A stretch of 64,000 nucleotides of DNA from Reinekea marina. Its GTDB lineage: Bacteria > Pseudomonadota > Gammaproteobacteria > Pseudomonadales > Natronospirillaceae. Both the position numbers and the translations under genes were made by a program. The notes below the pieces were generated by a model. The model was not told where the DNA came from. It worked only from the letters and a program-made list of their open reading frames with translations, and searched no databases. The stretch spans positions 1,487,001 through 1,551,000 of the forward strand of contig NZ_JAUFQI010000001.1 of NCBI RefSeq assembly GCF_030409715.1, given 5' to 3'. This document shows, piece by piece, positions 1-8,480 of the stretch; the first letter of the stretch is position 1, and every line of letters starts with the position of its first letter.

Positions 1-199
1 GCGCCTTAGAGTTCAACTTAGAGTCAACTCTTGTAAATTGCCAGTCATCTGTCTTATTTAAGAGTGCCATTCATGAATAGGCGAGAATTTCGATTAGGTT
101 ATTACCCCATGTTGATAATGCTAGGTGCTTTCAAGCATTGAAATCAGAAAGATCGATGTACTTAGATGCTTCAGAAATGTTGCAGAGGCGCGGTATTCA

Positions 200-1075
200 C
201 TAGTCACCTTGAAAGCAACTGTTTAAATAGTTTAATAAGGCATTTACTCGGCGCGAGACTGATAAGTCCTCAGGGGCTAAGGCGAATACAGGCGTTTCAA
301 AGTAAATTATATTATTCACTTTTGTTAAATTAGGTTGAGCATTACCAATGAAGGATGGCAGCAGTGCTAGCCCTAGGCCGTCATTGGCGGCAGCGGCTAC
401 GCCATCAAAGTTATTTGCGCTGATGGTAAGCCTGTGTTTCAAATTGTCTTGTAAAATTTTGCCAATGCGGGCGTTTTTTAGGTGACCCGAATAGCCGACC
501 CAGTGCTCATATTCGAATGGCACCTCAGCATCGATTTCAGTAAGCTTTTCTTTGGGGGCGTAAGCGTAAAATTGAAGTGAAAATAATTCAAAGCCGAAAG
601 ACGACTCTGGAACTTGCGCACTAGGCCGAATGGCAATGTCTGCCTCTAAATGATCGATATCAACGATTTGATTTGAAATCAGTAAATCCAGTTCAATCAT
701 TGGGTAAATACGAGCAAAACTTAACAGCGGTTTGCTTAAGTATGATCTAAACAGGTTTTCTGTCGTTGTTACCGTAATGGGGCCCTGTAGCTCTGAGTCA
801 AAGTCATGAACTCTCCTTTGTAGGCCTAGCATCATTTGTTCTATTTGTTCGTGGCCTTGTAATAATACTTGGCCGTGCCGAGAAAGCTCATAGCCGGTTT
901 GAGATCGTATAAATAGCTGTACATGGTGTTTTTGCTCGAAAGACTGAATACGCCTTAAAACAGTAGAGTGATTCACCCCCAGCGCTCTTGATGCCGCAGA
1001 AAGAGAACCGAGCTGTGCGACGCAGATCAACGTTTGCACTTCTGTCCAATCTATAGCGTGTAACTCGCTGTGCAT
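200..1075 (-). CDS. LysR-family transcriptional regulator
   Basis: A 291-residue LysR-type regulator. The N-terminal winged helix-turn-helix covers about residues 10-70, with the usual pattern of a helix followed by SLSAASRALGVNHSTVLRR. The co-inducer binding domain fills the rest, from about residue 93 (ITVTTTENLFRSYLSKPLL). Length is normal for the family. It is divergent from the class II cytochrome c gene across a 114-base gap holding two small inverted repeats, so that gene is its most likely neighbour target. LysR proteins usually repress themselves and act on the divergent gene with a small-molecule inducer. The inducer cannot be read from the sequence. Confidence 0.93.
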   Translation of the reverse strand: MHSELHAIDWTEVQTLICVAQLGSLSAASRALGVNHSTVLRRIQSFEQKHHVQLFIRSQTGYELSRHGQVLLQGHEQIEQMMLGLQRRVHDFDSELQGPITVTTTENLFRSYLSKPLLSFARIYPMIELDLLISNQIVDIDHLEADIAIRPSAQVPESSFGFELFSLQFYAYAPKEKLTEIDAEVPFEYEHWVGYSGHLKNARIGKILQDNLKHRLTISANNFDGVAAAANDGLGLALLPSFIGNAQPNLTKVNNIIYFETPVFALAPEDLSVSRRVNALLNYLNSCFQGD

Positions 1076-1093
1076 TTATGCATAACCCCTGTG

Positions 1094-1134
1094 CAATTAT
1101 TTGGAATTGTGACAAGTCTAAATAAGACTAAACT
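1094..1134. promoter_or_regulatory. Divergent control region with two inverted repeats
   Basis: The gap between the LysR gene and the cytochrome gene holds CAATT-N6-AATTG at 1094-1109 and AGTCT-N5-AGACT at 1115-1129. A possible plus-strand promoter overlaps them, with TTGTGA at 1107-1112 and TAAACT at 1129-1134. The repeats are seen directly. Binding by the LysR protein is inferred from position, and neither repeat fits the classic T-N11-A LysR motif exactly. Confidence 0.35.
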
Positions 1135-1189
1135 CTTTATGGTCGCTGGACAATCAAACAAAAAAGATAACTTGTAAAGAGAGATCCTT

Positions 1190-1651
1190 ATGAATATTAG
1201 TAAAACGGTTTTAACCTTGTGCATTTGTGCACTTTTAGCCTCAGTCGCGGCTCATGCCGATGAGTATGAGAGTGAAATCAAAGCTCGACAGGCATTTATG
1301 CAAATATTGGCTTATAACAATGGCATGCTCGCGGCTATGGTGCGAGGCAAAGTACCCTATGATGCTGAGCAAGCTACCATTGCCGCACGAAATGTAAGCC
1401 TAGCGGCCAGTATGAATAATGGTTCAATGTGGCCAGCAGGCTCCGACTTAGACAGTCACGAAGGCACCGTGGCTAAAAAAGAGATTTGGTCAACTTGGCC
1501 TGAAGCCGGGAATATTTTCAATGAACTGGCCATGGCTAGCACCAGCCTTGAGGCTGAAGCCGGAAAAGGTGTAGACGCACTTAAAGCCGCTATGGGGCCG
1601 GTTGGTGATGCTTGTTCAAGTTGCCATAAGAATTTTAGACAAAAACGTTAA
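1190..1651 (+). CDS. Class II cytochrome c (c'/c556 type), exported
   Basis: A 153-residue periplasmic monohaem cytochrome. A signal peptide of about 23 residues ends at AAHA before DEYES. The only haem site, CSSCH, lies at residues 142-146 close to the C-terminus, as expected for class II cytochromes (four-helix bundle). Helix 1 carries Met residues (AFMQILAYNNGMLAAM) that could serve as the sixth ligand, as in c556. The purine-rich AGAGAG before the ATG is a fair ribosome binding site. Its role is probably periplasmic electron transfer or NO/redox binding; the partner is unknown. A second class II cytochrome lies at 6117-6563. Confidence 0.9.
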   Translation: MNISKTVLTLCICALLASVAAHADEYESEIKARQAFMQILAYNNGMLAAMVRGKVPYDAEQATIAARNVSLAASMNNGSMWPAGSDLDSHEGTVAKKEIWSTWPEAGNIFNELAMASTSLEAEAGKGVDALKAAMGPVGDACSSCHKNFRQKR

Positions 1652-1796
1652 TCGTTTTGGTGTTACATAGATAAGTCGCTAAATTGAGCGTGCTGGCCAA
1701 TGTACCATGACTAGTCAGCTCAGAGGTTTTAGCGCTTTGTTGAAAAATATTAGACCTAAGCTACAGTGGAGGCTAAATTTTATAAGGTCTCTTGCC

Positions 1797-2918
1797 ATGA
1801 AACGGTTAATGTTACTTTGCTTGTCTTTGGTTTCTTGGAATTGCATTGCCCAGCCAACCGTTGCATTTGAACGCGCCTTTGGAGGCCTTCAATTTAATCA
1901 ACCGATTTTGATAACACATGCTAACGATGGCCGAAACCAGCTTTTTGTTGTCGAGCAGGGTGGGCGTGTTTTAGCTTTCGACAACGATCCGTCTGTCAAA
2001 CAAGCATCGGTTTTTTTTGACCTGTCAAAGTCTACGACCAATCAAATTTCAACAGGAGGGGAGGAAGGCCTGCTTGGCTTAGCCTTTGATCCTGATTATG
2101 CAGCCAATGGCCATTTTTACGTTTATTATTCGGCGAAATCCCCACGCAGATCTGTGATTTCACGCTTTACAGCGACGTTTGATAACAACGCCGATATGCC
2201 CCAAGAGCAAAGTGAACAGGTGCTTTTGGAAATTCAACAACCCTATAGTAATCACAATGGTGGGATGCTGAGCTTTGGTCCAGATCACCAGCTATATATT
2301 GCTACTGGTGATGGTGGAAGCGCCGGAGACCCTAAGAACGTTGCGCAAAATTTAAACTCGCCCTTGGGTAAAATATTGCGAGTAGATACGTCAGGCCAGG
2401 CAAGCAAGGACAATCCATTTATAAATACACCTAATGCTGATCCGAGGGTTTGGGCTTATGGATTAAGAAACCCTTGGCGGATGAGTTTTGATACTAAAAC
2501 AGGGCAGTTATGGCTGGGTGATGTAGGGCAAAATGCTTGGGAGGAAGTTAATGTTATAGAAAAAGGAGGGAACTACGGTTGGCGTTTATTTGAAGGTACC
2601 CATGAGTTTAAGCCTGAAAAAGATGCACAACTCAACCTCCTTGAGCCCGTGTTTGAGTATAACCACCGAGACGGCCAATCCATCACCGGTGGGGTCGTCT
2701 ATCGAGGGTCCGATTATCCTCAGTTGCAAGGGTGGTATCTCTTTGCTGATTTTGTCAGTGGGCAAATCTGGATGCTAGATAGCGATAACCCTGGTAACTC
2801 AGCGGTCAAAACCGGTCGTATCCCAAACCCCTCTGCATTTGGAACCGACGAACAGGGCGAACTCTACGTCGTGAGCTATCGAGGAACGATACACAGAGTT
2901 AGCGTGGCGCAGCCGTAA
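1797..2918 (+). CDS. PQQ-dependent aldose sugar dehydrogenase (glucose/sorbosone dehydrogenase family)
   Basis: A soluble periplasmic six-bladed beta-propeller enzyme of the YliI/Asd type, which oxidises aldose sugars with PQQ. The open frame begins at 1707, but I chose the ATG at 1797. It gives a clean signal peptide (MKRLMLLCLSLVSWNCIAQ) and 373 residues, close to the family length. Family signatures seen are NHNGGMLSFGPDHQLYIATG, AYGLRNPWRMSFD and a C-terminal QGWYLFADFVSGQIW. No PQQ biosynthesis genes are in the window, so the cofactor source is unknown. The gene sits alone, 57 bases before dnaB. Confidence 0.88.
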   Translation: MKRLMLLCLSLVSWNCIAQPTVAFERAFGGLQFNQPILITHANDGRNQLFVVEQGGRVLAFDNDPSVKQASVFFDLSKSTTNQISTGGEEGLLGLAFDPDYAANGHFYVYYSAKSPRRSVISRFTATFDNNADMPQEQSEQVLLEIQQPYSNHNGGMLSFGPDHQLYIATGDGGSAGDPKNVAQNLNSPLGKILRVDTSGQASKDNPFINTPNADPRVWAYGLRNPWRMSFDTKTGQLWLGDVGQNAWEEVNVIEKGGNYGWRLFEGTHEFKPEKDAQLNLLEPVFEYNHRDGQSITGGVVYRGSDYPQLQGWYLFADFVSGQIWMLDSDNPGNSAVKTGRIPNPSAFGTDEQGELYVVSYRGTIHRVSVAQP

Positions 2919-2975
2919 CGATTAGGTTAGACTTTCTCGCCTTATTTTATTCGACTATATAGACGAGTGACCTGA

Positions 2976-4373
2976 ATGACCGAATTGCAAGACGATGATC
3001 TGATCCTAGATGATCCAGAAGTTTCCCAAATAAAAGCACCACCGCACTCGATCGAAGCTGAGCAATCGGTTCTCGGTGCCTTGATGGTCGATAACAGCCA
3101 GTGGGACAATATTTCTGAACTGCTGGTTCCCGATGACTTTTTCCGCAATGAGCATCGTCAAATATATCGAATGATGATTAAATTGGCTGAATCCTCTTCG
3201 CCAATGGACGTAATTACCTTAGGTGAATCGCTAGAGAAAGAGAAACAGCTTGAAGCCGTTGGAGGCATGCTGTATTTATCGGATTTAGCCGAAAACACGC
3301 CGTCCATATCTAATTTAGTGGCGTACGCTAAAATTGTTCATGAACGCAGTTTATTACGTCAACTCATCACTGTCGCCAATGATATAGCGGGTAAGGCTTA
3401 TGATCCGAGAGGCTTAGACGCGAGTGCTATTCTAGATAATGCAGAACGAGCGGTATTTCAAATTGCTGAAGACCGGCCTAATCAGGGTGGCTTAGAGCAC
3501 ATCAACCCGCTGGCCGATGCCGCGTTAAAAAGAATCGAAGAACTTGCAAAGCAAGATTCCGACATTGTCGGTGTGTCCTCTGGTTTCAGTGACTTAGATA
3601 AAATGACCAAAGGCTTTAAAGGCGGTGAATTGATCATTGTTGCTGCCCGACCGGCCATGGGTAAAACCACATTCGCCATGAATCTAGTGGAGGAGGCGTT
3701 TCTCAACCAGGATAAATCCGTGGTTGTGTTTAGCTTAGAAATGCCCTCCGAACAATTGGTTAATCGTTCTTTTGCTTCACTGGGTCGAATAGATTTAGGA
3801 AGGGTTTCAACCGGTAAGCTACAAGATGATGATTACCCTAAGCTTGCGAAAGCGATTAACCTGATGAAAGATAAAAAATTGTTTGTGGATGACACTGCAG
3901 GGCTATCGCCTTCAGACATGCGCTCCCGAATAAGACGCTTAGCACGCGAACACGGTGACATTGGGTTGGTGATGATCGATTACCTTCAATTGATGAGTAT
4001 CAAAGGCTATACCGAGGGTAGAACTAATGAGATTTCTGAAATATCACGCTCTTTGAAGGCGCTGGCTAAAGAGTTTGATTGCCCAGTCATTGCGCTTTCA
4101 CAGCTAAACCGATCATTAGAACAAAGACCGAATAAACGCCCCATAGCATCTGATTTACGTGAATCGGGTGCAATTGAGCAGGACGCCGACCTCATTACCT
4201 TTATTTATCGAGATGAAGTGTACAACGAAGACTCTCAAGATAAGGGAACAGCTGAAATCATCATCGGAAAGCAACGTAACGGGCCAATTGGAACGGTTCG
4301 TCTTGCATTCCAAGGGCAATACTCGAAATTTTCGGATTTAGCCCCCGACTATGAAGGATACAGTTCAGAATAA
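2976..4373 (+). CDS. dnaB: Replicative DNA helicase DnaB
   Basis: The hexameric helicase that unwinds DNA 5'-3' at the replication fork and recruits primase. At 465 residues it has normal length. The N-terminal domain starts at about residue 22 (PPHSIEAEQSVLGALMVD). The RecA-like domain carries Walker A ARPAMGKTT near residues 224-232, Walker B as VMIDYLQLM, and the late DLRESGAIEQDAD motif with the arginine finger region. No intein or insertion is present. In many gammaproteobacteria dnaB follows rplI; here it follows a sugar dehydrogenase, so it is probably transcribed alone. Confidence 0.98.
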   Translation: MTELQDDDLILDDPEVSQIKAPPHSIEAEQSVLGALMVDNSQWDNISELLVPDDFFRNEHRQIYRMMIKLAESSSPMDVITLGESLEKEKQLEAVGGMLYLSDLAENTPSISNLVAYAKIVHERSLLRQLITVANDIAGKAYDPRGLDASAILDNAERAVFQIAEDRPNQGGLEHINPLADAALKRIEELAKQDSDIVGVSSGFSDLDKMTKGFKGGELIIVAARPAMGKTTFAMNLVEEAFLNQDKSVVVFSLEMPSEQLVNRSFASLGRIDLGRVSTGKLQDDDYPKLAKAINLMKDKKLFVDDTAGLSPSDMRSRIRRLAREHGDIGLVMIDYLQLMSIKGYTEGRTNEISEISRSLKALAKEFDCPVIALSQLNRSLEQRPNKRPIASDLRESGAIEQDADLITFIYRDEVYNEDSQDKGTAEIIIGKQRNGPIGTVRLAFQGQYSKFSDLAPDYEGYSSE

Positions 4374-4401
4374 AGCCGTTGATAGCGCTTGAGCACACTA
4401 T

Positions 4402-4435
4402 ATGAATTTAAAATGCTGTATATTCATTTAGCATT
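4402..4435 (+). other. Interleaved inverted repeats downstream of dnaB
   Basis: The dnaB-mqo gap contains ATGAAT (4402-4407) pairing with ATTCAT (4422-4427), and AATGCT (4412-4417) pairing with AGCATT (4430-4435). The two pairs are interleaved, which is the layout of an H-type pseudoknot. The region is AT-rich, so chance is a serious alternative. No T-run follows, so it is not a classic terminator. Confidence 0.25.
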
Positions 4436-4495
4436 ATAACCCAAATGTATGATGGGTATTTCATCCATTCATCAAGACTTTTGTGACTTAATCCG

Positions 4496-4501
4496 TATAA
4501 T
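4496..4501 (+). promoter_or_regulatory. Candidate -10 box for mqo
   Basis: A perfect TATAAT lies about 85 bases before the mqo start. I see no good -35 box at the expected distance, so an activator-dependent promoter or chance match are both possible. Confidence 0.3.
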
Positions 4502-4584
4502 CAGCCCAAATCTTAAAAATAGATGCTTAACTGTATAACTATCGAACAGTTTGGCGTTGGTTTGACTAAGTAAGGGCGGTATTG

Positions 4585-6066
4585 ATGAGTGTACGTTCAG
4601 TAGATGTATTGTTAGTCGGTGGTGGTGTCATGAGTGCCACCTTGGGAATGCTGCTTAAGCAACTTGACCCTAATATCCAGATATTAATGATTGAGCAAGG
4701 TGAGAAAGTTGCACAAGAAAGTTCTGATGGCTGGAACAATGCCGGAACGGGTCACGCGGCTTATTGTGAACTTAATTACACGCCGCTTAACAATGGTGTA
4801 ATTGATACTTCTAAAGCTTTAAAAATCAATGAAGCCTTTGAAACATCGTTACAGTTTTGGTCATACCTCGTAAAAAAAGAAATCTTTCCAGAGCCTGAGC
4901 ACTTTATCAATCGTACTCCTCACGAATCCTTTGTTTGGGGCGAGGAAAACGTTGAGTTTTTACGTAAACGATATGAAACCTTAAGTGCACACCCACTATT
5001 TGCGGAAATGGAGTACACAGAAGATCGAACTGTACTCGAAGAATGGATGCCATTGGTCATGGCTGGCCGTGATCCAAATGAGAAAGTGGCTGGAACTCGA
5101 ATTCAACACGGCTCTGATGTCGATTTTGGTGCGGTCACTCGCGACCTTATCTTCCAATTAAGTAAAATGCATGGTTTCGAGTTAATGGTTGGTCATAAGG
5201 TGACTGATATTCGGAAGCGTGGCGATAACGGTTGGTCAGTTGAGGCCAATAACCTATACGAAAGTGGCGGTGAATATATTAATGCCAAATTTGTATTTTT
5301 AGGTGCGGGTGGGGCATCGCTGAAATTATTGCAAGCCGCTGGTATTGATGAAGGTAACGGTTACGGTGGGTTCCCGGTAAGCGGGCAGTGGTTGGTTTGC
5401 CGAAAGCCTGAAATTGTCGAGCAGCATCATGCAAAGGTATATGGCAAAGCGCCAATTGGAGCACCGCCAATGTCAGTGCCTCATTTAGATACTCGTGTCA
5501 TTGAAGGCGAAAAAGCGTTGTTATTTGGACCTTTTGCTGGCTTTACCATGAAGTTTTTAAAGAAAGGCTCAATCTTAGATTTGATCTCATCTGTACGCTT
5601 CAACAACATTGTTCCAATGGTGCAAGTTGGATTGCGAAATATAGATTTAACAAAGTACCTCATTAGCGAAGTACTGCAATCTCATGAAAGCCGTATTGAA
5701 TCTTTGAAACGATACTTCCCAGAAGCTAAATCTGAAGACTGGCATTTATCATATGCTGGGCAAAGAGTTCAGATTATTAAAAACGATCCAAAAACAGGCG
5801 GTAAACTAGAATTTGGTACAGAAGTTATTCGTTCAGCCGATAATAGTTTGTGTTGTTTATTAGGTGCTTCACCTGGCGCATCAACGGCCGTACAAACTAT
5901 GGTTGAAATAATTGAAGCCGCTTTTAAAGACAAGGTTGCAACGCCTGAGTGGCAAGCCAAGCTCAAAGAGATGATTCCATCTTATGGCCAATCTCTGGCT
6001 GAAAACCCAGAACTGTTAAAGGAAGTTCGTGACTACACGACCTCGACGCTGCATTTAAAACCATAA
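4585..6066 (+). CDS. mqo: Malate:quinone oxidoreductase
   Basis: A membrane-associated FAD enzyme that oxidises malate to oxaloacetate and passes electrons to quinone, replacing or supporting malate dehydrogenase in the TCA cycle. It has 493 residues from the ATG at 4585; a TTG one codon earlier is less likely. The FAD dinucleotide-binding motif is near the N-terminus (LLVGGGVMSATLG). Family blocks follow (WNNAGTGHAAYCELNY, GAPPMSVPHLDTR, LLGASPGASTAVQTM). It ends in a strong terminator shared with the convergent cytochrome gene and appears monocistronic. Confidence 0.97.
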   Translation: MSVRSVDVLLVGGGVMSATLGMLLKQLDPNIQILMIEQGEKVAQESSDGWNNAGTGHAAYCELNYTPLNNGVIDTSKALKINEAFETSLQFWSYLVKKEIFPEPEHFINRTPHESFVWGEENVEFLRKRYETLSAHPLFAEMEYTEDRTVLEEWMPLVMAGRDPNEKVAGTRIQHGSDVDFGAVTRDLIFQLSKMHGFELMVGHKVTDIRKRGDNGWSVEANNLYESGGEYINAKFVFLGAGGASLKLLQAAGIDEGNGYGGFPVSGQWLVCRKPEIVEQHHAKVYGKAPIGAPPMSVPHLDTRVIEGEKALLFGPFAGFTMKFLKKGSILDLISSVRFNNIVPMVQVGLRNIDLTKYLISEVLQSHESRIESLKRYFPEAKSEDWHLSYAGQRVQIIKNDPKTGGKLEFGTEVIRSADNSLCCLLGASPGASTAVQTMVEIIEAAFKDKVATPEWQAKLKEMIPSYGQSLAENPELLKEVRDYTTSTLHLKP

Positions 6067-6090
6067 ATGTGCTATTAAAATAGAGGAAAA

Positions 6091-6118
6091 AAAAGGGCGC
6101 CTAAGGCGCCTTTTTTTT
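6091..6118. terminator. Bidirectional rho-independent terminator (mqo / cytochrome c)
   Basis: The hairpin GGCGCC (6096-6101), loop TAA, GGCGCC (6105-6110) is flanked by an A-run on the left and eight T on the right. It can terminate both strands. It touches the stop codon of the minus-strand cytochrome gene. Confidence 0.9.
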
Positions 6119-6563
6119 ATTTCGCTCTAAAGGCTTTATGGCAAGACCCACATGTAGCGGTTACGTCTTTGTAAGCCGCAGCAAATTCATCTTGAGCACT
6201 AATTTGCGATAAACTAACCGCCGCCCTGTTGAGGTCGGTCATTAAGCCGGAGAACTTTTCCCAATCTTGCCAAATTTCAGCCTTAGCATCACTGACTCCT
6301 CCTTCAGTGCCTTCAACAAAGAACTCAAGCGCACTAGCTTGTGAGTGTTCAGCAATGCTAGCCGCAGCACTGGTAACCGTGTCGAGATCAAAATCTGCAC
6401 GACCACGAGCAATATTAGAAAGTGATTTATTGGCATTACCAATGGCAGACATAGCATCCATTCGTTGCTTAACAACGCCGGTAGCACCGTCATGAGCCAA
6501 TGCTCCGGTAACGAAAGCGGAGCTGACAATAATACTCATTGTCGTTGAAACTAACCTATTCAT
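6117..6563 (-). CDS. Class II cytochrome c (c'/c556 type), exported
   Basis: A 148-residue exported monohaem cytochrome from the ATG at 6563, which is preceded by the clear ribosome site AAAGGAAAG. An upstream ATG at 6605 lacks these features. A signal peptide ends at GALA before HDGATG. The haem motif CGSCH lies about ten residues from the C-terminus, the class II layout. Helix 1 has Met residues (KQRMDAMSAIGNANKSL) that may be the sixth ligand. It is a distant paralogue of the gene at 1190-1651 with the same size and architecture. Its electron partner is not visible. Confidence 0.9.
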   Translation of the reverse strand: MNRLVSTTMSIIVSSAFVTGALAHDGATGVVKQRMDAMSAIGNANKSLSNIARGRADFDLDTVTSAAASIAEHSQASALEFFVEGTEGGVSDAKAEIWQDWEKFSGLMTDLNRAAVSLSQISAQDEFAAAYKDVTATCGSCHKAFRAK

Positions 6564-6649
6564 ATTTGCTTTCCTTTTATCTGTAGATGATTGTTGTAGA
6601 ATCACATGACAACAAAGCCAAAATCATAGTAAAAAAATAGGGTGCTGAC

Positions 6650-7642
6650 ATGACAGAGTTTCAATCTTTACGTGTTCATGTAGAAAACGATCACATTGTA
6701 AGGCGAATAGAAACACTAACCTTAGAAGATTTACCGGACCATGAAGTATTGATTCAAGTTCATTATTCAGGGATCAATTTTAAAGATGCATTGTCTGCAA
6801 ATGGTCATACGGGCATTACGCGTCATTACCCACATACCCCAGGAATCGATGCGTCAGGAATTGTACAGTCTGATTCATCTGGGACATTTGAAACGGGAGA
6901 GCCTGTTGTTGTTATTGGTTTTGATTTAGGGATGAATACCCACGGAGGGCTGAGCGAATATATTCGAGTGCCAAAAGATTGGGTGGTTCGATTGCCAAAG
7001 GGTATTTCACTCAGTGATGCCATGCGCATTGGAACAGCGGGTTTAACGGCTGGCTATTGTGTCGAAAAATTATTGCAAAATGGATTTTCAGGGAAACATG
7101 CTAACGTATTGGTGACAGGGGCTACTGGCGGTGTAGGAAGTTTAGCCATTCACTTATTGTCTACCTTGGGGTATCAAGTGACCGCATCTAGCGGAAAGCC
7201 AGAGCAAAGCGAATGGTTAATGCAAATTGGTGCTCAAAAGGTTATCGATAGAAATGATTTAAGTTTCGCAAAACCAAAAGCCCTATTGCCTGAGTCGTTT
7301 GATGCAGCCATTGATACGGTTGGGCAAGATACCTTAGTAAATATTTTAAAATCGTTAAAGTATGGCGGATCCGTCGCGGCATGCGGGATTGTGGGAGGGA
7401 CTTCTATTCCTCTCGATATTTACCCATTTATTTTACGTCATGTGAATCTATTAGGAGTGGCCAGTGCCACAGCCACATTGGCCGATAGGACGAGAGTATT
7501 TGCAAAGTTTGCCAGTCATTGGCGCTTAAACTTGTTAACAGAATTGTGCGAAGAAATTAAGTTGGAAGATGTTTCAGATCGGATCGATGCCATGTTGTCT
7601 GGCAAAATTTCACGAAGAGCGCTGGTGAAGTTATGCAAGTAG
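6650..7642 (+). CDS. acuI: Acrylyl-CoA reductase AcuI / YhdH-type quinone oxidoreductase
   Basis: A zinc-free medium-chain dehydrogenase of 330 residues, NADPH-dependent. YhdH/AcuI proteins reduce acryloyl-CoA to propionyl-CoA and protect against acrylate. Acrylate arises from dimethylsulfoniopropionate in marine bacteria. Visible are the N-terminal GroES-like fold with YSGINFKDALSANG, PHTPGIDASG, and the nucleotide-binding LVTGATGGVGSLAIHLL near residue 155. There is no Dddp-type lyase or dmd gene nearby, so the DMSP link is only inferred. It overlaps ung by ten bases, so the two are probably cotranscribed. Confidence 0.88.
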   Translation: MTEFQSLRVHVENDHIVRRIETLTLEDLPDHEVLIQVHYSGINFKDALSANGHTGITRHYPHTPGIDASGIVQSDSSGTFETGEPVVVIGFDLGMNTHGGLSEYIRVPKDWVVRLPKGISLSDAMRIGTAGLTAGYCVEKLLQNGFSGKHANVLVTGATGGVGSLAIHLLSTLGYQVTASSGKPEQSEWLMQIGAQKVIDRNDLSFAKPKALLPESFDAAIDTVGQDTLVNILKSLKYGGSVAACGIVGGTSIPLDIYPFILRHVNLLGVASATATLADRTRVFAKFASHWRLNLLTELCEEIKLEDVSDRIDAMLSGKISRRALVKLCK

Positions 7643-8346
7643 ACTCACTGCTGTCTTTGATTACGGAGCCAAGCTGGAAATCCGTGCTGAAAGAAAAACT
7701 TAATCCAGACGCATTTTCAAAAATTGAATGTTTTTTAAATGATCGCATAAAGCAGGGCGCTGTTGTTTTCCCGCCACAAGCGCAATGGTTTAGAGCAATC
7801 AATGATTTACCCTTAGATCAAGTTAAGGTCGTGATTGTTGGGCAAGATCCTTATCATGGCGAAGGGCAAGCGCAAGGCCTGAGCTTTTCGGTGCCTTCGA
7901 ATTGCAAAGTGCCACCGAGTTTAAGAAATATGTTTAAGGAAATAGCATCCGATTGTGGCATACACAATCAAACGGGAAATCTTGAGCGTTGGGTTGCACA
8001 GGGCGTGTTATTGATAAACGCGTCTTTAACCGTTGAAAAGGGGCTTGCGGGTTCACATCAAGAATGCGGCTGGGAAACAATGACCGATGCTATTATTTCA
8101 ACCGTCAGCCAAAGGCTATCACACTGTGTCTTCTTATTGTGGGGAGGCTTTGCTCAACAAAAAGCACAGCTAATCGATGAATCTCAACATTTAATCCTCC
8201 AAGCCCCTCATCCTTCGCCCTTATCAGCTTATCGAGGCTGGTTTGGCTGTAGGCACTTTAGCCGTACTAATGATTACTTAACCCGAAATAATCGCTCGGC
8301 TATCGACTGGCGTACCGATGAGATGCACCAAGAAGTATTAATCTGA
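7633..8346 (+). CDS. ung: Uracil-DNA glycosylase (family 1)
   Basis: Removes uracil from DNA in base excision repair. It has 237 residues. The water-activating loop GQDPYHGEGQAQGLSFSV starts near residue 70, with the catalytic Asp at about 72. The uracil-contacting LLINASLTVEKG and the DNA-intercalating HPSPLSAYRGWFGCRHF are both present. The ATG lies inside the last codons of acuI. All key family-1 residues are intact. Confidence 0.97.
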   Translation: MQVDSLLSLITEPSWKSVLKEKLNPDAFSKIECFLNDRIKQGAVVFPPQAQWFRAINDLPLDQVKVVIVGQDPYHGEGQAQGLSFSVPSNCKVPPSLRNMFKEIASDCGIHNQTGNLERWVAQGVLLINASLTVEKGLAGSHQECGWETMTDAIISTVSQRLSHCVFLLWGGFAQQKAQLIDESQHLILQAPHPSPLSAYRGWFGCRHFSRTNDYLTRNNRSAIDWRTDEMHQEVLI

Positions 8347-8480
8347 AGAAAAGTAAATCATTTTTGCGACCTACCCCATTTAATCGAAGGGAATTTCTCT
8401 TTATGATGTCTGCCTAGCTGATTTCAGCTGTACTATTTTTATTGCGCTAGAATGGTGCATCACTTTAAAAAGGAGTCGTT

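Noticed and set aside
8..31. AGAGTT/AACTCT inverted repeat at the window start
   Set aside because: Six bases with 12-base spacing is easily due to chance. The first 199 bases hold nothing else I can support.
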